Positions 1 through 7,730 of a DNA stretch of 64,000 nt are shown here, piece by piece. The stretch is from NCBI RefSeq assembly GCF_041224415.1, contig NZ_JBGFFE010000012.1, forward strand, positions 1-64,000. The letters run 5' to 3'. Position 1 is the first letter of the stretch. The number at the start of each line of letters is the position of its first letter. This stretch comes from Clostridium_B lapidicellarium (lineage in GTDB: Bacteria > Bacillota > Clostridia > Clostridiales > Clostridiaceae). The position numbers were made by a program, and so were the translations under genes. A model generated the notes under the pieces. It was not told where the DNA came from. It made no database searches and saw nothing but the letters and a program-made list of their open reading frames with translations.

Positions 1-46
1 TTTTACTCTATCTATTCTATTTTACACAAATCTATGAACGTTCCCG

Positions 47-152
47 AAAATATTTAAATTCAGTTAAGTATAGCTATTTATGAGAGTGATATATTAGGGT
101 ACAATATGGTAAAAGATATATTTATCGGAGGGGAATCGTTATGGAAAAAATA
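47..152 (+). repeat. Dispersed antitoxin-leader repeat, copy 1
   Basis: This is the promoter and leader of the small antitoxin gene that starts at 141. Near-identical sequence recurs at 6428-6560 and 19717-19843, and a diverged version lies near 26440. The shared core contains ATATTAGGGTACAATAT and the strong ribosome binding site TCGGAGGGGA just before the start codon. Confidence 0.8.
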
Positions 153-311
153 AATCAGCAAAGTAGTTTGTATAAGCAGTTTCTGGGGTATTCATATGAG
201 GATTTAAAAGAATTGTTTAAAAAATCAAAGACAAAAGAAGAACAAGATTTTTATGCTGCTTTATCGGATTTAGTGCTTCAAAGAGAGCAAAAAAAAGTGA
301 TAGGTAAATAG
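141..311 (+). CDS. Small antitoxin-like protein upstream of zeta toxin (copy 1, intact)
   Basis: A 56-residue charged protein starting MEKINQQSSLYKQF, too short for a default ORF search. ATG 141 follows an excellent Shine-Dalgarno (GGAGGGG). It ends two bases before the ATG of a zeta-toxin-like gene, so the two were presumably co-translated, and the usual reading of such a pair is antitoxin then toxin. I do not recognise a named domain. Related copies lie at 6537 (truncated) and 26469 (intact), each with its toxin damaged or missing. The antitoxin role is inferred from position and from the neighbouring zeta family; the open frame and the paralogues are directly visible. Confidence 0.7.
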   Translation: MEKINQQSSLYKQFLGYSYEDLKELFKKSKTKEEQDFYAALSDLVLQREQKKVIGK

Positions 312-313
312 TA

Positions 314-878
314 ATGACTATTTATACTATATTCGCAGGAGTAAATGGGGCTGGAAAAACGTCCATATATAGATCTATTTATTATAAAAGAGATAAAAAT
401 CAAAAAAAGAATAAATACGGATGAAATGGTAGCAAGAATAGGTTCGTGGAAAGATAATAATCTTCAAATTAGATGTGCAAGAGAGGCTATAAGGCTTATA
501 AATTATTATATTGAAAATCATATATCATTTAATCAGGAGACTACTCTTTCAGGTAAAAGCATTATCAGAAATATAAAAAAAGCGAGGCAGGAAGGGTTTT
601 ATGTAGTTATGAATTATATTGGAGTTGATAATTGCGATATAGCAAAAGAAAGAGTTAAGATTAGAGTTATGAAAGGCGGACATGGCATTTCTGAGAGAGA
701 TATAGAAAGAAGATACTATGAATCATTGAATAATTTAAAAAAGATACTAGGTATATGTAATGAAATAAATATATATGATAATACAAACGAATTTAAATAT
801 GTAGCCTATATATGCAACGGAACAGTTAAATGGCAAAGGAATACAATTCCCAACTGGAGTAGAAAGATTCTGCAATAA
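314..878 (+). pseudogene. Zeta-toxin family kinase, frameshifted
   Basis: The first frame starts at ATG 314 and encodes a Walker A stretch, FAGVNGAGKTS, typical of zeta toxins, which phosphorylate UDP-N-acetylglucosamine using ATP. That frame runs into a stop after about 36 codons. The downstream part, with zeta-like INTDEMVARIGSW and QETTLSG, continues in another frame to 878. The switch falls in an A-rich run around 400-412, consistent with a one-base indel. The nominal ATG-initiated ORF at 345 therefore lacks the P-loop. The gene follows a small antitoxin-like gene by two bases. Unless programmed frameshifting occurs, which I have no evidence for, the toxin is dead. Confidence 0.8.
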
Positions 879-1005
879 GGGGGTACATCTTTACGCAAAA
901 CCTAATATTTCTGCATAATTATATCGAAAGCTTGTCTACTGGCACGTGGAGTGTGTAGTAAGTATAATAAGGCAATAAGCTATTTTATAAGCATGCGTAA
1001 AGCAG

Positions 1006-1257
1006 AACTATAATGAAATTGCGGCTTTATGCAAATCTTTCGCTGAGCCTGTATATCTTACAAAAAAAGGTGAGGATGATTTCGTGGTTATGGATATAAA
1101 AGCATTTAACCGCCGTGAAAAAATGCTGAAACTGAGAGAAGAGTTGTTGGCTGTTGAGGAAGACCGCCCGGCTGGTCGTGTGGGAAGTGCACCAGATGAA
1201 CTGGACACGTATCTGGACAGCATTATAGATGAGATAGAACATGGAAAAGAAATCTAA
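1006..1257 (+). pseudogene. Phd/YefM-type antitoxin, 5' end lost
   Basis: An open frame reads NYNEIAALCKSFAEPVYLTK followed by GEDDFVVMDIKAFNRR, the recognisable core of the Phd/YefM antitoxin family (DNA-binding autorepressors that neutralise RelE/ParE-type toxins). There is no start codon before the conserved N-terminus: the codons for the expected first 12 or so residues are scrambled, and the first in-frame ATG at 1090 would remove the DNA-binding half. The C-terminal part is intact and its stop overlaps the start of a toxin remnant at 1241. Base composition is richer in GC than the neighbours, suggesting transfer. Confidence 0.65.
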
Positions 1258-1297
1258 GCATAAAGTTATTGTTTCCAACCGTGCCCGTTATGTTTAA
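1241..1297 (+). pseudogene. RelE/ParE-family toxin remnant
   Basis: Eighteen codons starting MEKKSKHKVIVSNRAR overlap the 3' end of the Phd/YefM-like gene in the coupled arrangement usual for these pairs. The sequence resembles the extreme N-terminus of RelE/ParE toxins (normally about 90-120 residues) and then ends at a stop; nothing toxin-like follows. Only the overlap and the short match support this call. Confidence 0.45.
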
Positions 1298-1440
1298 TTG
1301 TAAGAAATGCAGGAATCATAGCATCTGAGTGATAAAGTTATCTGAAATATTATCCAGTAATTTAATAAATATTTTAAATAATGTATAATGAAACAAGGAA
1401 ATATGATTTTTATTTATAAATGTAAAGGTGGAGATATATC

Positions 1441-1970
1441 ATGAAAATTGCTCTAATTTCTTGCACAAGTAAGAAAAAACAATATAAATGTAAGGCATCA
1501 GAACTTTATTTGGAGAGTCCGAGATTTGCTCTTGCATAAGAATATACAAAGAAAAACAGTGATAAAGTATATATTTTATCGGATAAGTATGGCTTGATTC
1601 CTGAAAATGAAATAATAGAATCTTATAATGAGACTTTTAGAGATAAATCTATATCTGAAAGAAAAGAATGGTCTTTAAAGGTTTTGAAGGATTTACAAAG
1701 CAAATTCTCATTGAGAGATGATGAATTTTTAATTTTGGCAGGAACTGTTTATAATGAATATCTGCTTGAGCATATTAATAAATATGAATTACCTTTAAAA
1801 GGTAAAAAATTAGGACAGTGGATATCAGCACTGAAGATCCTATTGAAAAAGGAAAGTGATGGAGGTGTATCATCAGATAATTATTGCTTTTTAGTCCATC
1901 AGATTTTTAATAAGATGCCCGTTTAAACTGGACTGATATTAATGATATTCCTTTTAATAATGAAATTTAG
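1441..1970 (+). pseudogene. DUF6884-like protein, nonsense and frameshift
   Basis: The frame begins at ATG 1441 (MKIALISCTSKKKQYKCKAS), a start typical of DUF6884-like proteins found on phage and accessory DNA. A TAA at 1537-1539 interrupts it where homologues read through (FALA-stop-EYTKKN). The frame then continues in register to 1926. Near the end, a one-base loss after ATGCC shifts the conserved C-terminus RLNWTDINDIPF into another frame that stops at 1970. Two independent lesions make this a clear pseudogene. The ribosome binding site GGTGGAGA upstream of 1441 is still good, suggesting recent decay. Confidence 0.65.
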
Positions 1971-2030
1971 GAGTCAGTTAGGGTGAGCAATCATCTTAAT
2001 TGGCTTTTTTGCTTTTTACATATAGATAAT

Positions 2031-2146
2031 TTTATTGTTACTGACAGTCTATGTCATTATGATCGTATATAATATATAAATGCTGAGGACAGGGGTATGG
2101 CGTGAATTATGAAGATATGGACAAAAAACACTTATTAGATTTTTGA
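2031..2146 (+). pseudogene. Duplicated leader and first codons of a GGDEF gene
   Basis: This stretch matches the upstream region and first codons of the diguanylate cyclase gene at 54431. Both contain the dyad TGACAGTCTATGTCA, then a TATAATATATAA-like segment, and then GTG-started codons NYEDMD. Here the frame runs 2102-2146 and stops after VNYEDMDKKHLLDF. The rest of the cyclase is absent. It is a relic of a duplication or of a lost paralogue; in the latter case its regulatory region has been better preserved than its coding part. Confidence 0.65.
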
Positions 2147-2245
2147 TAAAAAATTGATGCTATTTTCCAATTTAAAAAAGATGCTGATGAAAATAAATGA
2201 GGAAAAGAAATTTATGAATTATCTTAAAAAAGCGAGGTGAACAAA

Positions 2246-3064
2246 ATGAAGAAAGTTATTATTGGGATTATCACATTATTGGTTATTGCTGCAGGTGGTT
2301 GTGGTTATTACTTTGATATATATTTACCGCGTGAAAAAGCTGTTACTCAGTTTGATACTGCAAAGAAAAAAGTTGAAACAAAGAATGAGAAATTGCAAAT
2401 ATTAATTGATAATTCTGGAAAGTTGATAAATTCTAAGAAAGAAGCCTATGATACATCGACATTGGATAAGCTAAAATTGGCTGATGACAGTGCCAAGAAA
2501 GCATTAGTATCTATTCCCAAAATTCCTAAAAAGATTGATGCAATCGAAAAAGCTACCAAAGAATTAGAAAAGCCAATTGACTATTCAACACAAATTAGTG
2601 AATTGAAATCAGCTAGCGAATCATATGAAAACAGCGTGAAGCAGCTTAAACAAATTACGAATCCAACAAGTGGTTTTGTAATTCAAAGATTGAAGGAAGT
2701 ACCTTCAATCACAGGGACACAAGCAGCAACAGAAAATAACGATCCAAACGGTAATCTTAATAAACAAGGTGGATATACTGCTGCAGTTTATTTCACTGAC
2801 AAAGATGTAATTGAAGAAGTGGATGGCAAAGATATTGTTGGTAAAGGAACTGATGCAGGTGGATGTATTGAAGTTTATCCAACTAAGAAAGATGCAGAAA
2901 CTCGTAACGCTTACCTGGCAGCGTTTGATGGAGCAGAAATGTTTAATTCTGGTTCTCACGAAGTACATGGAACAGTTGTGATCAGAACCTCAACCAATCT
3001 AACAGCGGCGCAACAAAAGGATTTAACAAAACAAATTCTTGACAAGCTGATTGAGTTGAAATAG
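2246..3064 (+). CDS. Membrane-anchored or exported protein of unknown function
   Basis: A 272-residue protein with one N-terminal hydrophobic segment (about residues 5-25, VIIGIITLLVIAAGGCGYYF) that could be a signal anchor; the Cys in GGCG might be lipidated, but a clean lipobox is not obvious. Residues 30-140 are Lys/Glu-rich and helical, probably coiled coil, and the C-terminal 110 residues look globular (GGYTAAVYFTDK onwards). ATG 2246 is preferred over GTG 2237 because GAGGTG lies just upstream at suitable spacing. I do not recognise a functional family; similar surface proteins occur in Firmicutes. It is the only apparently intact gene in the decayed segment from 1000 to 4100. Confidence 0.7.
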   Translation: MKKVIIGIITLLVIAAGGCGYYFDIYLPREKAVTQFDTAKKKVETKNEKLQILIDNSGKLINSKKEAYDTSTLDKLKLADDSAKKALVSIPKIPKKIDAIEKATKELEKPIDYSTQISELKSASESYENSVKQLKQITNPTSGFVIQRLKEVPSITGTQAATENNDPNGNLNKQGGYTAAVYFTDKDVIEEVDGKDIVGKGTDAGGCIEVYPTKKDAETRNAYLAAFDGAEMFNSGSHEVHGTVVIRTSTNLTAAQQKDLTKQILDKLIELK

Positions 3065-3336
3065 TTTATATCAAGAGCGATGGGTCGGTGTTCGACTACC
3101 GGTTTATCCCGTGATTGGAAAAGGTCGGATAGTATTTCCATATCTTCTTCAACGGTATCTGATGAATAAACTCTGCCTGCCTTTATATTGTTCATACCTT
3201 TGTTAATTTCAGTATCAAATTGTTTTTTGGTAAGTGAACCAAAAGCAACCGGAGCATTTGCAGGCAGTTTCATTTCAAATGGAATACCGCGCTGAAGTAC
3301 AATTTGTCTTAAAAACATTCCTATAGCATTAGACAT
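2956..3336 (-). pseudogene. RelB/DinJ-type antitoxin fragment
   Basis: Reading leftwards from 3336, the first 70 or so codons (MSNAIGMFLRQIVLQRGIPF, then KAGRVYSSDTVEED) resemble the central and C-terminal part of RelB/DinJ antitoxins. The usual N-terminal ribbon (about 20 residues) is missing, because homology starts abruptly at the junction with the pRiA4b fragment on the other strand. The frame then runs on into sequence antisense to the gene at 2246, which is not antitoxin-like, so the real 3' boundary is near 3110. No toxin gene follows. Confidence 0.5.
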
Positions 3337-3533
3337 ATGATATGGGAGATAACTGGAAGCACGAAATCCAGCTTATAAATGTAATAGATGAGTATGATAA
3401 GGAATCACCATATTTGCTAGAGGCAAGCGGCCAAACACTACCGGAGGATGTGGGAGGGGGGATGTTGCATATAATCCCCAAGTACTCCAAGGCAGCTGTT
3501 ATCAAAGTTTTCCTTGGCGTTTTTTCATACTAG
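3336..3533 (+). pseudogene. pRiA4b ORF-3-like protein, internal fragment
   Basis: The frame reads YDMGDNWKHEIQLINVIDEY followed by ASGQTLPEDVGG, matching the central signature of plasmid pRiA4b ORF-3-like proteins (Y-D-F-G-D-x-W-x-H and P-P-E-D-V-G-G). The N-terminus is absent and similarity ends near 3460. The opposite strand at 3530-3757 carries a piece that looks like the C-terminus of the same family, so the gene seems to have been broken and partly inverted. Confidence 0.55.
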
Positions 3534-3757
3534 CACCATATAACTCTAGGACGCTTTTCCCAATCACTTAATTCTATAGTCCAATACCCCGACCATTCCT
3601 TCATTCCTTCATATTCTTGGGAGTTAGGATTCATCATAATTTCATGAAAGTCAATAAATCCTGGTACCTGCCGGCGGGCAAATGAATTTTCCATCCTCTT
3701 CCGACACGATGGTCGTTTCAGCAGAGGTCGGATTACTGTGTTTGATGGACTTTGCAT
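3530..3757 (-). pseudogene. pRiA4b ORF-3-like protein, C-terminal fragment
   Basis: The last 50 codons (FIDFHEIMMNPNSQEYEGMK, then EWSGYWTIELSDWEKRPRV) resemble the C-terminus of pRiA4b ORF-3-like proteins, where a 'F-x-E-I-M-x-x-P-x-x-x-E-Y-E-x-M' segment precedes the end. It lies in opposite orientation to the internal fragment ending near 3460. There is no intact N-terminal part. The assignment rests on this motif only. Confidence 0.4.
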
Positions 3758-4183
3758 ATTCGTCAGTTTCGCCTTTCCTGACGTCGTTGTATTCAGTCAG
3801 ACCTGAAAAGAAAATGGAATTTCGGTAACATTGCCAACGGTAAAAACATTTACGAAAAGTAATACTTCAGAATTGCAGGGATTGAAAAGTCCGGCCCACG
3901 CATATATGTCTCCATTAGCAGCTTTTATCATTTATATATAAGTAAATGAATTCAAATACTTAATATCCCAATCATATGCTAACCACTGATTATGATACAT
4001 TGCTTAAAGAAACAACTATTAAATTTGGACGTAATTTTTTCATTTTACTTACCTAAGCAAAAAAGCCTGCCTATTCACAAAAAATTGGTCTATTAGTTAT
4101 AAATCATTAACAATGTTGACACTCAAATGCAATAATTATTCATTAATATTAGGAGTATACTATAGGAATGGAGATAATTTATT
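3758..4183. other. Intergenic region without a recognisable gene
   Basis: AT-rich and full of stops in all frames. Apart from the probable promoter and the ribosome binding site GGAG of the gene at 4184, I see nothing I can name. Confidence 0.5.
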
Positions 4184-4615
4184 ATGAAACTTAAAGGCAA
4201 AAAAAGGTCAAGGAAATTTTCTATTTCAGTTATTCTATACACTGTTTCCATAGTCGTAGCGGTTATAGGAATTGCACTATTAGTTAATAATATCATATTT
4301 TTTAGAACTACTGTTAATAACTATGTGGCACAGGGATATTCCTCTGCTGACGTTATTAAACAATTATTACTATCTCAACTGCTTCCTGGAATATTTGAAC
4401 CAATTGCCGTATATGGAGGCATTTCAGTTGTTCTATTATCTATGGGAATAATTAATAAAAAAGTTTCAAAATACCTGGCACTGTTAGATAAAGGAGATAC
4501 CTGCGATGTTACTGCTGAGAAAAATATTTCGAAGACAAATACTGAGCCTGTAGAAAATTCAGAAGCAAATAAGCAGATCGAATTTACCGAAGAGGCTAAT
4601 ATCAATAAAGCTTGA
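4184..4615 (+). CDS. Small two-TM membrane protein, unknown function
   Basis: A 143-residue protein with a basic N-terminus (KLKGKKRSRK), a first membrane helix at about residues 14-36 and a second at about 67-87, and a Thr/Glu/Asn-rich hydrophilic tail of about 45 residues. The basic N-terminus suggests that both ends are cytoplasmic. GGAG at suitable spacing supports ATG 4184. A perfect hairpin at 4633-4664 follows the stop. No domain is recognised and the neighbours are remnants, so context gives no functional clue. Confidence 0.65.
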   Translation: MKLKGKKRSRKFSISVILYTVSIVVAVIGIALLVNNIIFFRTTVNNYVAQGYSSADVIKQLLLSQLLPGIFEPIAVYGGISVVLLSMGIINKKVSKYLALLDKGDTCDVTAEKNISKTNTEPVENSEANKQIEFTEEANINKA

Positions 4616-4632
4616 TATACAATGATCTAAAA

Positions 4633-4664
4633 ATTCCTTAGATAGACAAAACTATCTAAGGAAT
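4633..4664. terminator. Perfect 13-bp hairpin downstream of 4184-4615
   Basis: ATTCCTTAGATAG (4633-4645) pairs with CTATCTAAGGAAT (4652-4664) around a 6-nt loop. On the minus strand the stem is followed by a T run; on the plus strand only weakly, so it may act on both strands. Confidence 0.6.
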
Positions 4665-4705
4665 AAAATATCACGTTATTAATTAAAGAACAGTAATATT
4701 TTTAT

Positions 4706-4945
4706 TACGTTAAGCTCGGTAAACTACACCGTAGGGACAAGATGATTTCCATGATTGATTGGAAAGGGTATGAAAAGGTTCTTGATATCGGTACCGGGCG
4801 AGGTCTTTTAATGATTGGTGCTGCCCAAAAATTGACTGTGGGAAAGAGCATCGGCATTGATATTTGGAATCCGGGAGATATGCACAGCAATACTTATCAA
4901 AGATGGATGAAAGAAAGCCTGCCAGGAAACAGCGATCATTACTGA
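4706..4945 (+). pseudogene. Class I SAM methyltransferase fragment
   Basis: The frame reads KLGKLHRRDKMISMIDWKG, then VLDIGTGRGLLMIGAAQ (motif I of Rossmann-fold methyltransferases) and SIGIDIW (motif II). It stops at 4945, after about 80 codons of a family usually 200-280 residues long. The expected membrane segments before the domain and everything after motif II are missing. The in-frame sequence upstream of ATG 4742 still matches the family, showing that the ORF start is an artefact of truncation. Confidence 0.6.
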
Positions 4946-5133
4946 TAAATCACACATAGAAAAATATGGTAAAATTTTCACAATGGAAGGGTTATCAGTG
5001 AAATTTTTTTACTTTTCTTTTGACGGCTCACTCCGCAGGATTGTAAAAGCGGTCAAAAAGTGAAGCTTATACATATTAATGCGGTAAATGTCAAAGAAAA
5101 CATCCTTCTAAAGAAATAGCTTTTATCATTAAA

Positions 5134-5191
5134 ATGCTCTTCTTAAAGTGACAGATTTTTATTTTTTAATCTGTAACTTTAGGGAGAGCAT
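5134..5191 (-). terminator. Long hairpin after the FMN reductase gene
   Basis: ATGCTCT plus AAAGTGACAGATT on the left pair with a matching right arm ending near 5191, around an A/T-rich loop, with one or two mismatches. It begins five bases beyond the stop of the minus-strand gene ending at 5196, as expected for its transcription terminator, although the T tract is weak. Confidence 0.6.
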
Positions 5192-5195
5192 ATCA

Positions 5196-5753
5196 TTAAT
5201 TATATCTTTCAATCAATTCTACAAAAGCATCAATGATTTTTTGGAAAAATTTCAAGGTATCATTATTTGTAATTTTTCCATTTTTATCAATTAATGAATT
5301 AATGTGACCAATATAAGCTTCAGGCTGTTGTAATGTTGGCATGTTTAAAAATACCAAAGATTGACGTAAATGATGATTAGCACCAAAGCCGCTAATTCCA
5401 CCAGGTGAAACACTAACGATAGCAGCAGGCTTTTTGTCCCATACACTATGACCATAAGGACGCGATCCAATATCCAAAGCATTTTTTAATACGGCAGGAA
5501 CAGAACGGTTATATTCGGGTGTTACAAACAATATGGCATCAATTGATTGTATAGTTTTTCGAAATGTCTTCCAAGATTCGGGAACATGGTTTTCATCATC
5601 AAAATCTTGATTATAGATAGGTAGATCGTCAAGCTTAATGAATTTAACATTATAATTTTCCGGGAAAAGAGGTGCTAATGTTTCAGCAACAAGTTTGTTA
5701 TAAGATTTCTTTCGTAGACTTCCGACAAGAATACCAATATTCTTGCTTGGCAT
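5196..5753 (-). CDS. NADPH-dependent FMN reductase family flavoprotein
   Basis: A 185-residue flavodoxin-like protein of the FMN_red family, which reduces FMN, quinones, azo dyes or chromate with NAD(P)H in the cytoplasm. Visible signatures are the N-terminal phosphate loop GSLRKKSYNK (residues 11-20), TPEYNRSVPAVLKNALD (about 79-95) and the loop SPGGISGFGA. Length is normal. Start ATG 5753 has AAGGAGATGG just upstream and a TATAAT-like element further up. It stands alone between remnants and ends at a hairpin (5134-5191). The substrate cannot be told from sequence. Confidence 0.9.
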   Translation of the reverse strand: MPSKNIGILVGSLRKKSYNKLVAETLAPLFPENYNVKFIKLDDLPIYNQDFDDENHVPESWKTFRKTIQSIDAILFVTPEYNRSVPAVLKNALDIGSRPYGHSVWDKKPAAIVSVSPGGISGFGANHHLRQSLVFLNMPTLQQPEAYIGHINSLIDKNGKITNNDTLKFFQKIIDAFVELIERYN

Positions 5754-6427
5754 AATACCATCTCCTTAGTATGATACAAAATATATTATTTATATTATAT
5801 CACGTACCTGTTAGGAAATTGTTTTGAAGTATTAAGAAACAAAATATATTAATTGATGTGTCAAGCTGTGACGCGTGAACTGCCTGGTATAATTTCCATG
5901 GTAAAAGTTGCCACTAATCAGGTAAAATGGCCATTTTGTCAGGATAATGCATTCATGCTAACGGATATTCAATACTCCGGAACAGTTATAGATGATAACA
6001 AAGTCTGCCTAAGGGATTCTTTTCTGCAGGAGAGTTATTTATTTACGGTGCAAATAGTTTTCCATGATTAAAGCATTAAAAGAGAAAATTAAATAAAATT
6101 GGATTTAACAAAAAATTGAATAGAGAATATGATTAAATCATTAGAGGTATGTAAATTGTGATTTGCTCAAAATAGTGAATTTTATGATCTTGAGTTATAT
6201 AACTTAAAGGATATAGATAAATATCTGTGACAACCTGAAAAAGAAAAATTCCCGAAGAAGTATGAATAGTTATAGGAGAGGTGTCCTGATTGCAGATACA
6301 AAAGATAAGAATTTTGTCCACTTTATTGACTTATTAATTTGTGCCTTTTCCTTTATTTTATATTAGCATCAATAGAAAGATTGAGCATGTATCAAAATGG
6401 TTGAAAAAGTTATTGCTCTCCAATAAA
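5754..6427. other. Decayed region without intact genes
   Basis: Only short frames occur here. The one at 5853-6071 (72 codons) has no recognisable similarity and no good ribosome binding site. Around 6150-6290, plus-strand translation gives protein-like but repeatedly interrupted sequence (SEFYDLELYNLKDIDKYL, stop), probably another relic. Confidence 0.4.
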
Positions 6428-6560
6428 GAAAAGTGAGATTTCTGGAAATTTAAATTCAATTAAGTACAGCTATTTATGGGAATACTATATTAGGATACAA
6501 TATAGTAAAACATATATTTATCGGAGGGGAATCGTTATGGAGAAAATAAATCAGCAAAAT
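6428..6560 (+). repeat. Dispersed antitoxin-leader repeat, copy 2
   Basis: Starts with AAAAGTGAGATTTCTGGAAA and continues as in copy 1 through the ribosome binding site and start codon. Copies 2 and 3 share this longer upstream part, which copy 1 has only partly. Confidence 0.8.
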
Positions 6561-6819
6561 AACTTATATGAACAATTTTTAAAATATTCGTATTGGGATT
6601 TAAAAGAACTATTTAAAAGGGCAAAAACAAAAGAAGAATAAATACAGATGAAATGGTAGCAAGAATAGGTTCATGGAAAGATAATAATCTTCAAATTAGA
6701 TGTGCAAGAGAGGCTGTAAGGCTTATAAATTATTATATTGAAAATCATATATATGCAATGGAACAGTTAAATGGAAAAGAAATATAATTCCCAATTGGAG
6801 TAGAAAGATTCTGCAATAA
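6537..6819 (+). pseudogene. Antitoxin-zeta toxin module collapsed by two deletions
   Basis: Thirty-three codons of the antitoxin (MEKINQQNNLYEQFLKYSYW, then DLKELFKRAKTKEE) run directly into the middle of the zeta gene (NTDEMVARIGSW...), then jump from 'ENHI' to the last 20 codons of zeta. Compared with copy 1 (141-878), one deletion removes the antitoxin end plus the P-loop region, joined at an AAAGAA(G)AATAAATAC-like match. A second removes about 250 bp, joined at ATATAT. Short shared sequence at both joints points to slippage or microhomology deletion. The end (ATTCTGCAATAAGGGG) is the same as in copy 1. Confidence 0.8.
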
Positions 6820-6907
6820 GGGGTATATTTTTACGTAAAAATATGCTTTGTTGAAAAACTATAAGGGCGTTTTTGCAAGATTGTATAGAGTATTTGACAT
6901 GTTCTAA

Positions 6908-6946
6908 TGAAAGCCACTTAAATCAGTGGCTTTCAGCATTTTTGTT
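6908..6946 (+). terminator. Rho-independent terminator
   Basis: TGAAAGCCAC (6908-6917) pairs with GTGGCTTTCA (6926-6935) over an 8-nt loop, followed by GCATTTTTGTTT. It separates the decayed toxin region from the restriction locus. Confidence 0.8.
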
Positions 6947-7047
6947 TAAATTAATGCTTAATAGTAAAAATGCACCAGAGGTGTGTAAAAGGGTGTAAGG
7001 TATGTTGACTTTTAGCAGAAGTAATTAGTGAAAAATAATCAAAGCGT

Positions 7048-7075
7048 AAAATGTAATTTTTAAAAATTACATTTT
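7048..7075. promoter_or_regulatory. Perfect 28-bp palindrome upstream of the restriction locus
   Basis: AAAATGTAATTTTT (7048-7061) is followed without spacer by its exact reverse complement (7062-7075). It ends five bases before the -35 element of the promoter at 7081-7109, a position suited to a repressor or controller protein. Confidence 0.6.
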
Positions 7076-7080
7076 TATAG

Positions 7081-7109
7081 TTGCAATAAAATCTCACTTG
7101 TGATATGAT
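7081..7109 (+). promoter_or_regulatory. Sigma-A type promoter of the hsd locus
   Basis: TTGCAA (7081-7086), a 17-bp spacer and TATGAT (7104-7109). It is 45 bp upstream of the first hsd gene and directly after the 28-bp palindrome. Confidence 0.65.
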
Positions 7110-7154
7110 TACATCATAGCAAATAAAGTTAATTTTAGAAAGGCACAATATTTT

Positions 7155-7730
7155 ATGAAAAAGTTGAGTGAATTAGTTGGATTAGTAAGTGGATCGCCTC
7201 AGTTTAGAATTACTGAAGTGTTTGATGAGAAAACACCGCTTTTTACCTATTATAGTCAAACAGATTTAACAGATGATCTGGTAGGTATTGTTTCAAAGGG
7301 TGCGGACAATAAACAAGTTAGAACCAATGACAAAGTAAGTACCCTATGCGATGGTGATGTGGTGTTTAGTTTAATCACGGGAATTGCAGCAATGGTAAGA
7401 AAAGAACACGAGGGATATCTTTATACGCAAAACTACGTTAAGTTGTTACCTGGCAATAACATTGATCCGAAGTTCTTGGTTTATCTCATTAATGAAAACA
7501 AAACAATCAAGAAACAGTTTGTATTGGGACTGCAGGGTTCGCAAGTTTTAAAATATACTCTCAGGCAGCTTAAAGAACTTGAAATACCGAATATACCTTC
7601 CATAGATAAGCAAAAAATTATAGGACAAGTCTATTTTAATCAGTTGAGGTTGCAGGCCCTTAAAAATAGGGCAGCAGAACTTGAAACAAAAATCATATTA
7701 TCCAAGTTAGAGGAGGCAGGTGGAAAATGA
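7155..7730 (+). CDS. Half-length Type I specificity subunit (single TRD)
   Basis: A 191-residue HsdS-like protein with one target-recognition domain (about residues 1-155) and one C-terminal conserved helix (residues 156-185, QVYFNQLRLQALKNRAAELE). Normal HsdS has two of each and about 400 residues. It starts with MKKLSELVGLVSGSPQFRI, typical of the beginning of a TRD, so it looks complete rather than truncated. It could act as a homodimer, as described for some half-S proteins, or be a remnant. Its stop overlaps the hsdR start (ATGA type, 4-bp overlap), so the two are translationally coupled. The full-length hsdS lies downstream of hsdR. Confidence 0.8.
   Translation: MKKLSELVGLVSGSPQFRITEVFDEKTPLFTYYSQTDLTDDLVGIVSKGADNKQVRTNDKVSTLCDGDVVFSLITGIAAMVRKEHEGYLYTQNYVKLLPGNNIDPKFLVYLINENKTIKKQFVLGLQGSQVLKYTLRQLKELEIPNIPSIDKQKIIGQVYFNQLRLQALKNRAAELETKIILSKLEEAGGK

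Noticed and set aside
345..878. 177-codon ORF as a complete protein
   Set aside because: The P-loop of the zeta family lies upstream in another frame, so this is the tail of a frameshifted gene.
5853..6071. 72-codon ORF
   Set aside because: No ribosome binding site, no family resemblance, and it lies in a decayed region.
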